Both the position numbers and the translations under genes were made by a program. From NCBI RefSeq assembly GCF_000471905.2, contig NW_006499364.1, positions 5,204,066-5,268,065 of the forward strand: DNA of 64,000 nt, given 5' to 3'. The stretch comes from Amborella trichopoda. Lineage: Eukaryota; Streptophyta; Magnoliopsida; Amborellales; Amborellaceae. Below, piece after piece: positions 1 through 11,005 of this stretch. The notes under the pieces are model-generated. The model ran no database searches. It saw only the letters and a list, made by a program, of their open reading frames with translations, and was not told the DNA's origin. Numbering within the stretch: position 1 is the stretch's first letter; each line of letters starts with the position of its first letter.

Positions 1-82
1 GTAACGTAGTAGAGGACGGAGAGAACAATACTATTTACTTATTACTTTGTACGTACTAGACGTTTAGTAAGTAACTTTACCT

Positions 83-85
<3 letters not shown>
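1..85. other. Low-complexity sequence of doubtful quality at window start
   Basis: The first 85 bases are built from short overlapping words such as gtac, acgt, tact and agta. They lead into an (AT)n run. The texture matches the doubtful sequence beside the gaps at 15.1 and 58.97 kb, so an assembly gap may lie just left of the window. That is inference; no N run is visible here. Confidence 0.35.

Positions 86-120
<35 letters not shown>
86..120. repeat. (AT)n microsatellite
   Basis: Uninterrupted AT dinucleotides of about 35 bp, followed by AT-rich unique-looking sequence. Confidence 0.9.
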
Positions 121-122
<2 letters not shown>

Positions 123-1799
123 TAGTAGTTATGCTAAGCCTAAGTGTTTCACTATTTTTCCTCAATGTGATACTCCGATTCTTTGTCCTTTTTGGAAATA
201 GGTTGGATTAAAAAATTGATGGAAAGCCACAAAAGAAGTCATATAAAAAGAAGGCATTGTTAGTCGCAATGTAAATGATATCAATAAACAACTTACTTAG
301 ATCTGTCGCTAAATCACACAAGGAACATAAGGTTCTATACCAGATCCTATAGACCACACCATCTGGTGATAGGCAATCTTGAGAGTTCCCTTTGGTGAAT
401 CTCATTCACTCTACATATATTTTTATCCTTGTCTATCTATTTTTTTTAGGGGTTAACCTTATTTTATAGAGAATATATATAATTTGTAATTAGTTGACGC
501 TAAATAGTTAGGAAAAGGCTTTGATGATGATAATATATAACTTGTAACTTTCACATTAATGATTTATAGGACTTGAGATCCAAATATAACTCCTGCCTTA
601 ATTCCCTTAGTTGCAGCTAATTATGATTAACTTGTCATCACTTAACTGTTAATCCTATGTAATGAGCCAAATTTGTCATTTGTCTAGAAGTGACTCACAT
701 AATAGGATGGCATCCAAGCATTCATGCAATTTGATAAAAGATATTTAGAAATTAAATAAACTTTATGTATCTATAACATAGGAAAATAAGTTTTTATAAG
801 GAATTCATAAATACCACTACGTTTTCCTTCCAGTGCTACTTCCTATAGCAGCTAAAAAATGGATCTAAGTACATGATATTACCTCATGTTAACCACATGA
901 GATTTCACATATACTACAATATGGCTTTTATGCCATTATTGAAAAATTCCTGAGAGAAAGGGCCTAATAGGCCACATTTGCCAATGGCACTGCTACATGC
1001 CATGGTACTGTTGGCCCTTTGGGATAATGTAAATGGCACTGCTACATGCTATCCACATGGGATTTTTATATACCCACAAATATGGTTTTATGCACCATTG
1101 TTGGCTTTTGTTCCTACTTGGACTTATCTAAAGTCTCATTGCTGATGCATGTTTCTCAAATATATCCTGACCTAAAGCCTTGGTCAATGGATCTGCAATC
1201 ATTTCATTCGGTGGCATATTGCCAACCATTATATTTCATATTCTATCACATCTCAAATATAGTGATACTTCTAGCCTAAGCTGGGGCGTTGCACTACAAG
1301 ACATCCTCCATGGATTTCATATATATTGGAAGTTGAGGCTGTTTCCTAAGAAAATTAAGTGTTCTCTATAGACCTTATGGAAACTAGGATTGATGTGGGG
1401 CCTTAAAATGTTCAAGACTTTATAAAACCACAACTTTTAAAAGATAATGCATGGTATGTGTGTGACTTATCAATAAATGACATAGTTCAAGGTTGCGCCC
1501 ACTCACTGTTCTAGTAAGTTTTTTGCGTAACACTATGTGCATGTTCAAGTCTATATTGCACCTTCAATTATGTATTCGTCTTTCCTTTTATACATATAGA
1601 GAGGTTTGTTGTTTTAAACCAAGTGTGGAAGTGTTAACTTCATTTTTTTGTTGGTATTTCAAAAGATCCTGATTTTGAATATTTGCTAGTCTAATTTTGT
1701 AATGGGGTCCTTGGGGATCCTCACCTCTTTCTCTCTTATTTGTTTACATTAGTTAGGGTCATGTAACTCTTGTAACTTTTAATGTGGTATTTGTTCTTT
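121..1799. other. Gene-free AT-rich stretch, probable decayed repeats
   Basis: No reading frame here looks coding on either strand. A phrase near 0.99-1.05 kb (ggcactgctacatgc) occurs twice about 45 bp apart, which suggests a small local duplication. The part at 1.1-1.4 kb has the look of the non-coding part of an old LTR element, but I see no recognisable protein domain. Nothing else is supportable. Confidence 0.4.
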
Positions 1800-2000
1800 G
1801 AGTAATGATCCTATGAGACCCTCCCACACCCATGTGTGTAGGACCCCAAAAGATCACCATTAAATTTGGCACAGATCTCTAAAAACGTCCAAGTCCCAAA
1901 CCCATGTGATAACTTTTCTAAAGATTTATGCCAAATTTAATGATGATCCTTTGGGGTCATACACACATGGGTGTGGGAGGGTCTCATAGGATCATCACTC
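1800..2000. mobile_element. Foldback MITE with about 75-bp terminal inverted repeats (Mutator-like)
   Basis: The left arm starts gagtaatgatcctatgagac. The right end, read on the other strand, starts gagtgatgatcctatgagac. The two arms stay nearly identical for about 75 bp, through a shared taaatttggca, with a short centre between them. The 9 bases left (ttgttcttt) and right (tttttcttt) match at 8 of 9 positions, which fits the 9-bp target duplication of Mutator-like elements. The flank is T-rich, so the duplication is less certain than the inverted repeat. No coding capacity. Confidence 0.8.
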
Positions 2001-2138
2001 TTTTTCTTTTAACTTATCTTTTCAACGAACACTTTTCCCCCTTTCAAACATCTCACAAAGAGGTAGGGTGAAATTTATTTTATAATATTTTAAAAGGGGG
2101 ATGTAACGGTTTTAGGAGAGGGCTTCTATTTGATTTAT

Positions 2139-2141
<3 letters not shown>

Positions 2142-2176
<35 letters not shown>
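2142..2176. repeat. (CT)n microsatellite
   Basis: A pure CT run of about 35 bp. Confidence 0.9.
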
Positions 2177-2177
<1 letters not shown>

Positions 2178-3682
2178 GGCTTGTATGGGCGATCCTTTGG
2201 CTCTCTCCCTATAAAGCGATAGGGAGTAGAGAAGAAGTGGGAAAAACGCTCTCCCTCTCTAACGTCTCTCACCCCACAACCTCAGAACCTGATATAATTC
2301 CCATGTCAATATAATTGGGACTCGGACTTTTTTTTTATCTTTAATCTCAGAAACTAGATCTAATTCCTACAGGAATTTAACTGGGACTAAGAGTGTTCTT
2401 GGAGATTTATACTAACTTCCATCAAGGGGAGGGGTTGGGTGTATTTTTAGTCACATGCAGGACTAGATACATTCTATTGAATACTTGATGGGAGAGTAAG
2501 ATGATCATGAGATACATGATATACCTTGGGTTAAGTATATCTTTTACAGTTATGAGTAGTAGCTTTAACGCACGCTAAATAAGGTTATGCAAGCTTGATG
2601 AGTAAGTCCTTTGAAGATATGATTTGGATGGTAGATATGTCTCTTAGTCACATATAAGACTAAGTGTGTTCTAACGAACGCTCAATAGATTGGAGATATT
2701 GATATACAATAAATCCTATAACGCACACGGTCGATAAGATACAAGTATGGTTTTTTATGATACCCACTCAAATATGCCCCATACGATATGAAATACATGA
2801 TATGATTAGTATTCACCATATGAAGGTCTTGATATGCCTAAGGAGTCTTGATTCGCCAGTTAGTCCTTAAATGTTCTAACTTACAACTGATAAAGATATG
2901 ATGTCGATAGTTCGTCAGTTGAGCATATTCAAGGTTGACTTAAGAATTAAAGCCATCTCATTTTGAGACAAGTTATGGGATACATACACTCTTAAGGCTT
3001 GATATGCATGTCCATGTGATATATAGAGGAACTAGATACGATTTAATTTTTCGGCACCCGCCGTTAGTTATACATGAGTATGATAACTTATGAGAAATGA
3101 TAAGAGATCATAGGGACGTTTCTATTTGAGACGGAACTCTAGAATGCATATATTCCATGGCACATGGATACCTCTCCACTAGATATTGGAGGAGTTTTGG
3201 ATGAGAAGTGATATGACTCTTCTAAACTGTCAGTTAAAACTACGAGGCTTCAGCAAACATGGCATAAGAGATACCTCACAATATGTTGATATATTGAGGC
3301 AAACCCTAGAAAATATACATGTTAAGGCCTTATATGCCTTAAAATCCAAGTGTGATATAACTTCGATAATATTTAAACTTAATGTAACCATATCCATATT
3401 CATCATCAGTTAGGATATGCCTTGACTGATACCTCAAAACTTGATACTTTCAGGGATAGGCCAAAACTCCCAGGATGTATATTTGAGGCATTATAACCCT
3501 CACCCTGAAGTTTCATGTCAATCGGAGGTGGCTTCATCCATCGTCCGCATACCCTGATAGTTAAAAACGCCTAAAGGAGAATTTAGTCATCATTTGCATC
3601 GCCCGGCGGTTAAAACCTTAAAAGTCTCATACCCCGTGCGTTATAGTCATGATGACACCCGGTCAACAAAATGAGGATTTCA
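2177..3682. other. Gene-free stretch, unclassified repeat-like DNA
   Basis: No coding region is supported. Phrases such as cttgatatgc and gatatgatt recur several times between 2.5 and 3.5 kb, giving a loosely repetitive texture. An LTR-type origin is possible, but I found no pair of LTRs, primer site or domain. Confidence 0.3.
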
Positions 3683-3731
3683 GTGTGGTGTATGGTCTAG
3701 GCTGTAGGGTGTGGTGTATGGTCTAGGGGTA
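3683..3731. repeat. Short tandem duplication (about 25 bp, two copies)
   Basis: The phrase gtgtggtgtatggtctagg appears twice in immediate succession. Confidence 0.8.
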
Positions 3732-4374
3732 TTACCTCTCTTTGCCAAAAGTTTATCTCTCCTCTCAACTTGATATAGAACTTAGAAGCAAAGCAAAATA
3801 ACAAGCTAAAAAATTGCTCTCAAATGCTCAAGTTTTATAAAATGATCAAGTTTTTTCCAACCTCCGTTACAAATGACGAAGGTTCACTTATATAGAGCAA
3901 CTACATAACATGGGTTGAATGCTCAAAAATAACCAAGATTGTCAAAAATTATATATTAATGAAATTAAAATAAAATCTCGTTCTTTGACTAAATGACCAA
4001 AATACCCCTTAGCTCTTTTCAACAAATGACAAAGCCATCCCTCCATGAGGGGACTCTTATTATTGCTAGACTTCAGGAGCTTTTTCGGACGCTTGCGATG
4101 GTAAATTTGGCGATCAACTAAGAATTGATGCTTGATCTATCACGAACATTTTTTTGCTCTTTGATCATCTTGAAACAGATTTTTTATGAAGAACTAAAAA
4201 TCTGGTCAAGTCCATAAACTTCGACCACCAATCTAGTACGATCTATGGCATTCTGAGTCCTCATTTCGATCAAAAATTGAAGAGGAAATTATCACGATCA
4301 TTTTGCAATAAATTTCTGTAAAGACCCAGACCTTTCCAGCATTTGGTCATGCGTCGGCGAGTCATCGGCACGGG

Positions 4375-4825
4375 TGATCTGGTGTACAGACGCTGCTACG
4401 TGCGACGCTGCCGAGCGAGCAACACTGCAGTGCGTGACGCTGCCTAGCGCGCAACGTTGCCGCGCATGATGCTGCCTGGAGCGTAACGCTACCGCACGTG
4501 ACACTGTCAAGCACAACACTGTTGAGCACGCAACACTGCTAAGCGTGCGACGCTACCGTGCGAGACGCTGTCGAGCCCACGACCCTGCTGAGAGCATGAT
4601 GCTGCCGAGCACGCGATGCTGCCGAGTGCGCGACGCTGCCGAGCGTGCAACAGTGCAGAGCCCGATACTACCGAGCACGATGCTGCCGAGCGCGCAATGC
4701 TGCCGAACGAGTGACACTGTCGAGTGCAACACTATCGAGTGCAACACTACCGAGCGCGACGCTGTCTAGTGCGACACTGCTGAGCACGACACTACCGAGC
4801 GTGACGCTGTAGAGCGCGACAGTCC
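4375..4825. repeat. GC-rich minisatellite with 15- and 17-bp units
   Basis: About 450 bp made of variants of gacgctgccgagcgtgc. The middle part has mainly 17-bp units (for example gatgctgccgagcacgc). The right end settles to 15-bp units (gacactaccgagcgt). The array is far more GC- and CpG-rich than the surrounding DNA. Long open frames on both strands come from the repeat having few stops, not from a gene. Both flanks are AT-rich and gene-free. Confidence 0.85.
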
Positions 4826-4863
4826 AAGGGAGCTTCTTCTCTCTCTCTCATGATTGCATGCAT

Positions 4864-4983
4864 GCCTCTTGTGTACCATGTGGCACATGCATGCCTCTTG
4901 TGTGCCATGTGTCTACTGCTTACGCCTCTTGTGTACCATGTGGCACATGCATGCCTCTTGTGTGCCATGTGTCTACTGCTTAC
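4864..4983. repeat. Perfect 60-bp tandem duplication
   Basis: Two essentially identical 60-bp units begin gcctcttgtgtaccatgtgg and end in tctactgct. Each unit itself contains a near repeat of gcctcttgtgt(a/g)ccatgtg. The near-perfect identity suggests a recent duplication or an array collapsed in assembly. Confidence 0.9.
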
Positions 4984-5318
4984 TGCCGCCTCCTCTCATT
5001 TGCTTATTAGTACCCCCCTATTCTCACCCCTTTATTAATTTTTGCTCTCTCTCACCCACGTCCTCCCTCTCTAAACTTAGAGCCTTAAGCTTGAACTCAT
5101 TGGAGCTTGGCCTTTGAAGAGAAGCATGTGTGGAGCACTTGGAAGTTTCACTTAGTACTTTAAGTGGATCTAGTTTCTATGTACCATGTTTTTTTTTACT
5201 TAGCTTATCAAGTGTGAAATTGCAAGCATGAATATGGATATGATTGTGAATATGGTTGTGATTGTGAAAATGGATGTGATTGTGAATATAAAATCTTGTT
5301 GGTATGTGCTCCGTTTTA

Positions 5319-6085
5319 CTAGAACTGTGATTCGCATTTGTGTAATTGTTTGAGCATCAAAAATATTTCTGTTAATTATAAAATATTGTGAGAAAGTACT
5401 TCTTTGAATCTATTATGAGATGGAAAAGACATCTTGCCAATACCTCTTTTGGTTTGAAAATTATTGGTCATTCTCTGAAGTATGCCATAATTATGAGATG
5501 ACTTTCCATAACTATTATATGTTTTTTATGGAACTGTTCACTGACCAAAATATATCATAATTGAGTCAAATTTTAAATGAAAGATAAGTGAGTCTATTCT
5601 AAAAATGGTTTTAGAACCATATTAAAATTCCATGTGGATTGGAAATTATACCCATTTTTCTATGAGAATGTCAAACTGGAAATTTTTGTTGTGAAGACAG
5701 GAGTTTTCCAGACTTGTGACTCCAATTTGTGTGATCGGTTGAGTTTTGAAAACATCTCTATTGATCACAAACTTTTGTGAGAACGTACCCCTTTGAATTT
5801 ATTTTAAGGTGGAAAAGACCTCTTGACAATATTTCTTTTGGTTTGAAAGTTATGAGTCATTTTCAAAAGTATGTCAGGATTGTGAAATGAATTTCTAAAA
5901 GCTTTATATGTTTTTGTATGAATCTGTTCACTGACTAAAATATATCAGAATTGAGTCAAACCACTTCTAAATGAAAGATAAATGAGTCTAATTTAAAAAT
6001 TATTTTGTAACCATGATAAAATTTTCTGTAAATTGAAAGCTATGCCCATCATTCTATGAAAATGTCACACTGGAATTACTGCTGT
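5319..6085. repeat. Diverged tandem duplication, unit about 382 bp
   Basis: The segment from about 5319 to 5700 is repeated from about 5701 to 6085, with roughly a quarter of positions changed. Shared anchors in the same order include gaggtggaaaagac-like, ttttggtttgaaa, ttcactgac.aaaatatatca, aaatgaaagataa.tgagtct and ttctatga.aatgtca. Neither copy is coding. The unit may be a satellite-like segment of an old LTR element. Confidence 0.75.
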
Positions 6086-6312
6086 AAAAACAAGAACTAT
6101 ACTCAAAGAATACCAATTTGGGGTCACCCCCTTCATGAAATTTATGTTTTCATGAGCCGAGATTGTTATGAAAATGGTCTTGGGTCTAAATGACTTTCGA
6201 ATTTCATGTTACGCCCCTAAAGGTGGACTATGTTCACTGTATAACACCAAAAAAATAACCTGATAATGCCTTTTGAGCGAATGAGCTCGATAATGTGTGC
6301 CTGAATTATGCT

Positions 6313-6368
6313 CCATTGTGATATGTTCCGTTATGATAATCCATTGTGATATGTTCCGTTATGATAAT
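6313..6368. repeat. 28-bp tandem duplication
   Basis: Two copies in a row of a 28-bp unit starting ccattgtgatatgttccg and ending in gataat. Confidence 0.9.
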
Positions 6369-6639
6369 GCATGAAGCCCTTTGGGGTTAACCATGTAAGG
6401 CTTTGTGTTCTTGTAGTTTATATATTAATATGTTTGGTCCATAGTCCATCGTCCATACTTTCATTGACACGATCTTGGTGGGATCCGATATTCGGTGTTC
6501 CTGTTTCCACATGTAAGAGAGTTTTTAAATCATGACAATTATATCTATTTTTCATTTTTGGGTTTTTGATATTCTAGAAAATGGATCACTTTTTAATAGA
6601 AAAATCTATTATTTTGATATTATATCAATATAGGAAAAA

Positions 6640-6740
6640 TCAAACCAGAATGATTAACCGGACATGAACCTGGAAGCAGTTCAACTGCCCTAATGGGTAA
6701 ACCGGTCGGTTCAGCCGTTCTAACCAGGCAAGTCCTGGGT
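6640..6740. repeat. CCGGT/GGTTC-rich dispersed repeat end
   Basis: This GC-richer patch contains aaccggtcggttcag and accggacatgaacc. A similar patch with gttcgaaccggccag occurs near 12.36-12.42 kb. Such motifs are common at plant DNA-transposon and MITE ends. The family and boundaries were not determined. Confidence 0.35.
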
Positions 6741-6783
6741 GGTAAAAAAAAAAGTGTTAAAAAATAAAAAAAAACAAAAAAAA

Positions 6784-6897
6784 ATCTAATAAAATATGAA
6801 AAGTATATTTAAAGAATGATTGAACAAATCGCATCCAAATAATGTCAAAAATATGAAAAATATATTTAAAGAATGACTGAACAAATCGCATCCAAAT
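6784..6897. repeat. 57-bp tandem duplication
   Basis: Two copies of a 57-bp unit share tatatttaaagaatga, then tgaacaaatcgcatccaaat, with a few substitutions. Confidence 0.85.
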
Positions 6898-9300
6898 GAT
6901 TTTTCCAATAATGTATTATATTGTGATGGTTTTCCTAGTATTTGTTTTTTACAAGGTGTCACCTATTTTTTGACTGACTTTTTTTTATCAATATTTGCTT
7001 TGTTATCTTGAGAAGATTGTACTTCATCATAAAAATTTTCTTATGAAGAAAATAATTATTTGTAAAACTTAAATAATGAAAAATTTTGTTTCTTCATAAT
7101 TTCTATTTTAGAGGTTATTTTTCGTATTTTTTTATTTTTTTATAGAAATACCTACAAGTTTAGTACTTGTAAAATTATGAAGAAATAATAATCTTTTGTA
7201 AATAAGTAATAACTATTTTTAATATTGTTATAATTTTTTTTTTTTGAATATAAACAAAATTATTTCTAGATCAAAATTAGGAAGAAATACAACTTGTAAA
7301 AATAAAAACAAACACAAGAAGTGAACCAGCCTTGGAGATTTGGGTTAGGATAAATGCTCGCCACACCCGATTCTTCTATGAACAAATGGGGCAGTTATAC
7401 TCAACAAGGTTCTCAAGACTCTCTGGACCCCCAAGCTCGTATATCAATCGACTCAACGATTTATCTCAACAATTCCCCATTTGGAATAAGGGTTGGAATG
7501 ACCATAAGGCAGCTCATCGCTCATTTTGGCATTAGGTTGTATCTTTTATGGGATGTATTCTTTTTTTTTTTTATGATTGTAGGCTGTTATAGATCTATTT
7601 CATTATAATTGGTTCCATTTCAAACTTCATTTTGATTGTGAAATGAATACAGTGGTTCATGAGTTAGGAAATAAGAAATTAAAAAAACAAAAAAAAACAA
7701 AACATAAACATAAACATAAACATGGGCATTAAGCATTTTTTAAAAAAACATGGCTTAGATCATGATTTAAAAAATTAAATCTAAGACCCATCTTTGAAAT
7801 GAATTTTAGAGGGGGATCAGGTCATATACATGTGAGTTTGCTGACTCATAGAAACTTTGTGCTTTTTTTAAACACTAGAAAAGGCTTGGCCTTTTTATCT
7901 TTTCTATAAAATTTATTTATGCATAGAATATGGACATGTCTGACCTTTTTGTTGTTGACTGATGACCTTGTTTCCGGCATATGGAAGTCATTAGTAGCTT
8001 CTTTTCTTTTTAAAATGTCGAAAAGGTGCTCAAAACCACTGTGGTGCACGAGTGCGAGTTAGAAATCAATAAAAGCTGTCCAATGGAAGGGATATGTTTC
8101 TTGGTGATGATTAATAGGCTATAAATTGCCTTTTCCTATCAATAATTAACTAAGCTAAGTTGGGTTTTGCATGGTCCAGCTTGCAATTACATCAAGCTTA
8201 ATTTGTCATCTTCTTTTCTTTTCTTTTTTCTTTTTTTTTATCTTTTTGTTTCTTTTTTTGTTTTTGGGAAGAAATGGAACTTGAGATATAGCGTTGTCAA
8301 ATGTCCACTGCTAACCACTTAAACTCGAGCCCGATTCCTATTTTGTCATCCTCGAAATTCACTCACAGTATTTGTGTAAAACATTATAAATATTTGATTT
8401 CTTTTTCACATTTTTTTGTCTTGTCAATGACAAACTCCTAGTTTCCTTCAAACATGTCGATGCGAAACAAAATGAGGAGACTGAGGCCATTGTTCATGGT
8501 TGAAGCTTTGCACCTAAGTGTAAAACATGCATTAAAAATTTTTTTGGGTAATTCAGTGGGGGATGACTAGCCCCTACCTATATTTTTAAATGATTAGTGG
8601 TTTTCTGAAGCCATTAAGTGAGAATGGAAGCCTAGACTTTAGTTGGGGCACAAATGATGTTACCATCACGACTACCCCAACTCCTTTATCAACCATGCAT
8701 TAAAATTAGGATGGCTTTCATGCGTTAGCTGATGTAGTTACCGTCAGAATCCTAACTTACATACAAATTCTCAACCTGAAATTTTTTCATAAGTTGATAA
8801 TCTTGACCTCTATGGTCATGAATTTGAAAAGGAACAAGCCAAAAAAAAGGATTTTGAACCCTAAAAATTGATAATTTTAATTCCAAATGTGTGGAATTCA
8901 GCAAACTTTTCTTTTAAACCCAAATATGGTAAGGAGAATACAGTCATTTAGTTGGTTCACTGTGATCTCTTGAAAGATGAAGCAAAGTCTACAAAACTGG
9001 CTCCACTAACTTGCACTGTCTTGCTGCTTGCCATGTTATAAGTAAGCTGCTAGGGTAACTTCGCCATTAATCATTCCAATTCCATCCAATGGGCTTCTTG
9101 TTTTTTGAACTGCGTTCCTTGGCAGCTCAGTGTGAAAAACATGAATCTAGAGCAAAAATACATTCAGAGTAACTTAGCATGCATTTGTGTATTAATGGAA
9201 AGGTAGCGTATTTGAGTGATACCTCATTTAAGCTTTCGCCTTAACCCTATCCACTGTGGGGAATTAAGACTTTGTCGCCAGACTCCGCCGTCGCCGAGCT
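6898..9300. other. Gene-free AT-rich stretch
   Basis: Homopolymer-rich DNA with many short open frames but no recognisable protein. One frame at 7354-7608 (+) reads 84 residues and resembles nothing I know. Its tail is encoded by a poly-T run, so I do not call it. A small (ataaac)n run lies near 7.70 kb. Confidence 0.5.
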
Positions 9301-9797
9301 GAGAAACTCGGATTCGGTGAAGTTACTTGGCTCGAGCCAAGTAACTTGGTTCGAGCCAAGTCCAGCCAAGCCAAAAAGTGTTAAAAAAAAGTAAAAAAAG
9401 TAAAAAATCCTAAAAATAAAGCAAATATTTTTAAAGTTAAATTACACAAAGTGTATCTAAATGAGGTTAAAAAAGTAGCAAAAAGTCAATTTTGATAAAA
9501 TCAATTTGTAATAAGGGGTATTTTAGAAGTAATTCAAAAATAAGGAAATATGTAAAAATAAATATTCATGACAGAAAAATTGTCCAATGGCAAAAATGAG
9601 AGAAAGCATAAAAATACAATATAAATGAGTTTCTTTTTTCCCAAGGAAGGAAAAAAAAGCATAAATTTCTTATTTTTAAAAATTTTAATAATTATTTTGA
9701 ATTTTTTTAAGATCCCTAGAGTCGGACCACCCAACTAAGGGATACTCGAATTCGCCAAAGTGGTCCAAGTTACTAGGTGAGTCCGAGTTCACTCGCA
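9301..9797. mobile_element. MITE-like element with inverted ends (ACTCGG type)
   Basis: The left end reads gagaaactcggattcggtga and then agttacttgg. The right end, on the opposite strand, reads tgaactcggactcacctag and then taacttgg. The two ends are therefore inverted copies about 490 bp apart. The interior is AT-rich and non-coding. The left arm carries a perfect 28-bp palindrome at 9320-9347. The exact termini and target duplication are uncertain. Similar GAGTC/ACTCGGCC motifs near 12.17 and 15.96 kb may be relatives. Confidence 0.5.
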
Positions 9798-10000
9798 TGA
9801 GATGTTTCTATAACCTATCCCCTTGTATGCTGGTTAAAAGATGATCATATTTTTTTTTTGGGTGAGTTAGTGGAGAGATGACACCTATTTTTGGTAGGAA
9901 TTGAACTTTAGGTGAGTTAGTGAGGAGATGACCTCTACCTTGGTAAAATTCGAGCATAAGAAACATCATTACAAATCGTCAAACGCTAACCAATTAAGCA

Positions 10001-10195
10001 TGAGTAGAAGGAGAAAAAGAAAGAGAGAGAGAAGTCCATTCTCATGTGCATGAGTAGATAGAGAAAAAGATAGAGAGAGAAGTCTATTATCATGTGCATG
10101 AGTAGAATGCGAAAAAGAAAGAGAGAGAAGTCTATTCTCATGTTTATGAGTAGATAGAGAAAAAGAAAGAGAGAGAAGTCTATTCACATGCTCTT
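10001..10195. repeat. Minisatellite, unit 48-50 bp, four copies
   Basis: Units start near 10001, 10051, 10099 and 10147. Each reads tgagtag(a/t)a.g.gaaaaaga followed by an agagagaagtc block and a catgt phrase. An open frame on the minus strand (9969-10187) is only the translation of this repeat. Confidence 0.85.
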
Positions 10196-10299
10196 GAGAG
10201 ACAGAGATGTCTACTTTCTGTTTGACAAATTCTCCATCCTTCCAAAGATCAAACTATGGAGAGTAGAATGAAGAATGCACTTGGAAATGGTCGTCTATG

Positions 10300-10500
10300 G
10301 GTAGGGCTGGCAATGGGCGGGTTGGGTTGGCTTGGCCCGGCCCTAAAAAAGTACGACCTAGATTGCAGTTTATGGCTTGAGGTTAGGCTAGGGTCAGTGC
10401 CAGCTTTATTCAGCCTAACCTGGCCCCTCAATTTTTTTTTTTTTTTCTTCATTTATTTTTTACCCAACCCTATCCTGTAGGCTTGGGCCCTCCCAATGGG
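10300..10500. repeat. GGCTTGGCCCGG-rich repeat with a hAT-like end motif
   Basis: The segment starts tagggctggcaatgggcggg, a motif common at the ends of plant hAT-type MITEs, and continues with cttggcccggccc. A second tagggctggcaat occurs at about 13.54 kb. I could not match a convincing inverted partner end, so the class is tentative. Confidence 0.3.
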
Positions 10501-10727
10501 ACAAGTGCACTACTAATAATAATTTAATAACAATAACATATTCATGTTTCACCCTCTCATGTTTATTCCTGGTGCACATAAACAACACTCTAGACGTTAT
10601 TGTCGCCTTTCTAGGTTACTTTTTAATAACCTGCCAAAGATGAAAGAGGAAGTGAACGTTAGGGAACATTTTTCCTTTGACGAGGTGAGCAAGGTAATTA
10701 AATAACATATCCATGGGTGAACAAGGT

Positions 10728-11005
10728 TTCTACGAGTCTACGTAGAAATGAGGTCCCTTTTAAAAATCTATTTTTGAGAAAGATTTTTGGACTTAATATT
10801 TAAGGACACGTAATCTTTAACATAGAGATTATGAATATGAAAAAACAAATAAATTTTAAAAATTAAAAATAATAATCCTGTTTAAAAAATATTTGGATCG
10901 TGAGTTTCAATTGTTTTTAGGTGGACTACCGATTTACATTCATCTTTAAGATGGATTCTTTATACCTCTGGACCGCATATGTAGAAATGCGGTCCAGCTC
11001 GCATG
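10728..11005 (+). mobile_element. MITE-like dispersed repeat, copy 1
   Basis: About 275 bp starting with acgtagaaatgaggtccc, running through a central atgaatatgaaaaa, and ending with tctttaagatgg and tgtagaaatgcggtcc. The same sequence in reverse orientation occurs at 33190-33465. The two agree over their whole length with many substitutions. Both ends carry gtagaaatg, and 8-bp arms ggaccgca/tgcggtcc bracket the right end. No coding capacity. Confidence 0.6.

Noticed and set aside
4298-4769. Overlapping open frames of 64-74 residues on both strands
   Set aside because: They are translations of the GC-rich minisatellite, which has few stop codons in any frame.
7354-7608. 84-residue plus-strand frame
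   Set aside because: No recognisable domain, and the C-terminal part is encoded by a poly-T run.
9969-10187. Ser/Leu-rich 72-residue minus-strand frame
   Set aside because: It is the translation of a 48-50-bp tandem repeat.
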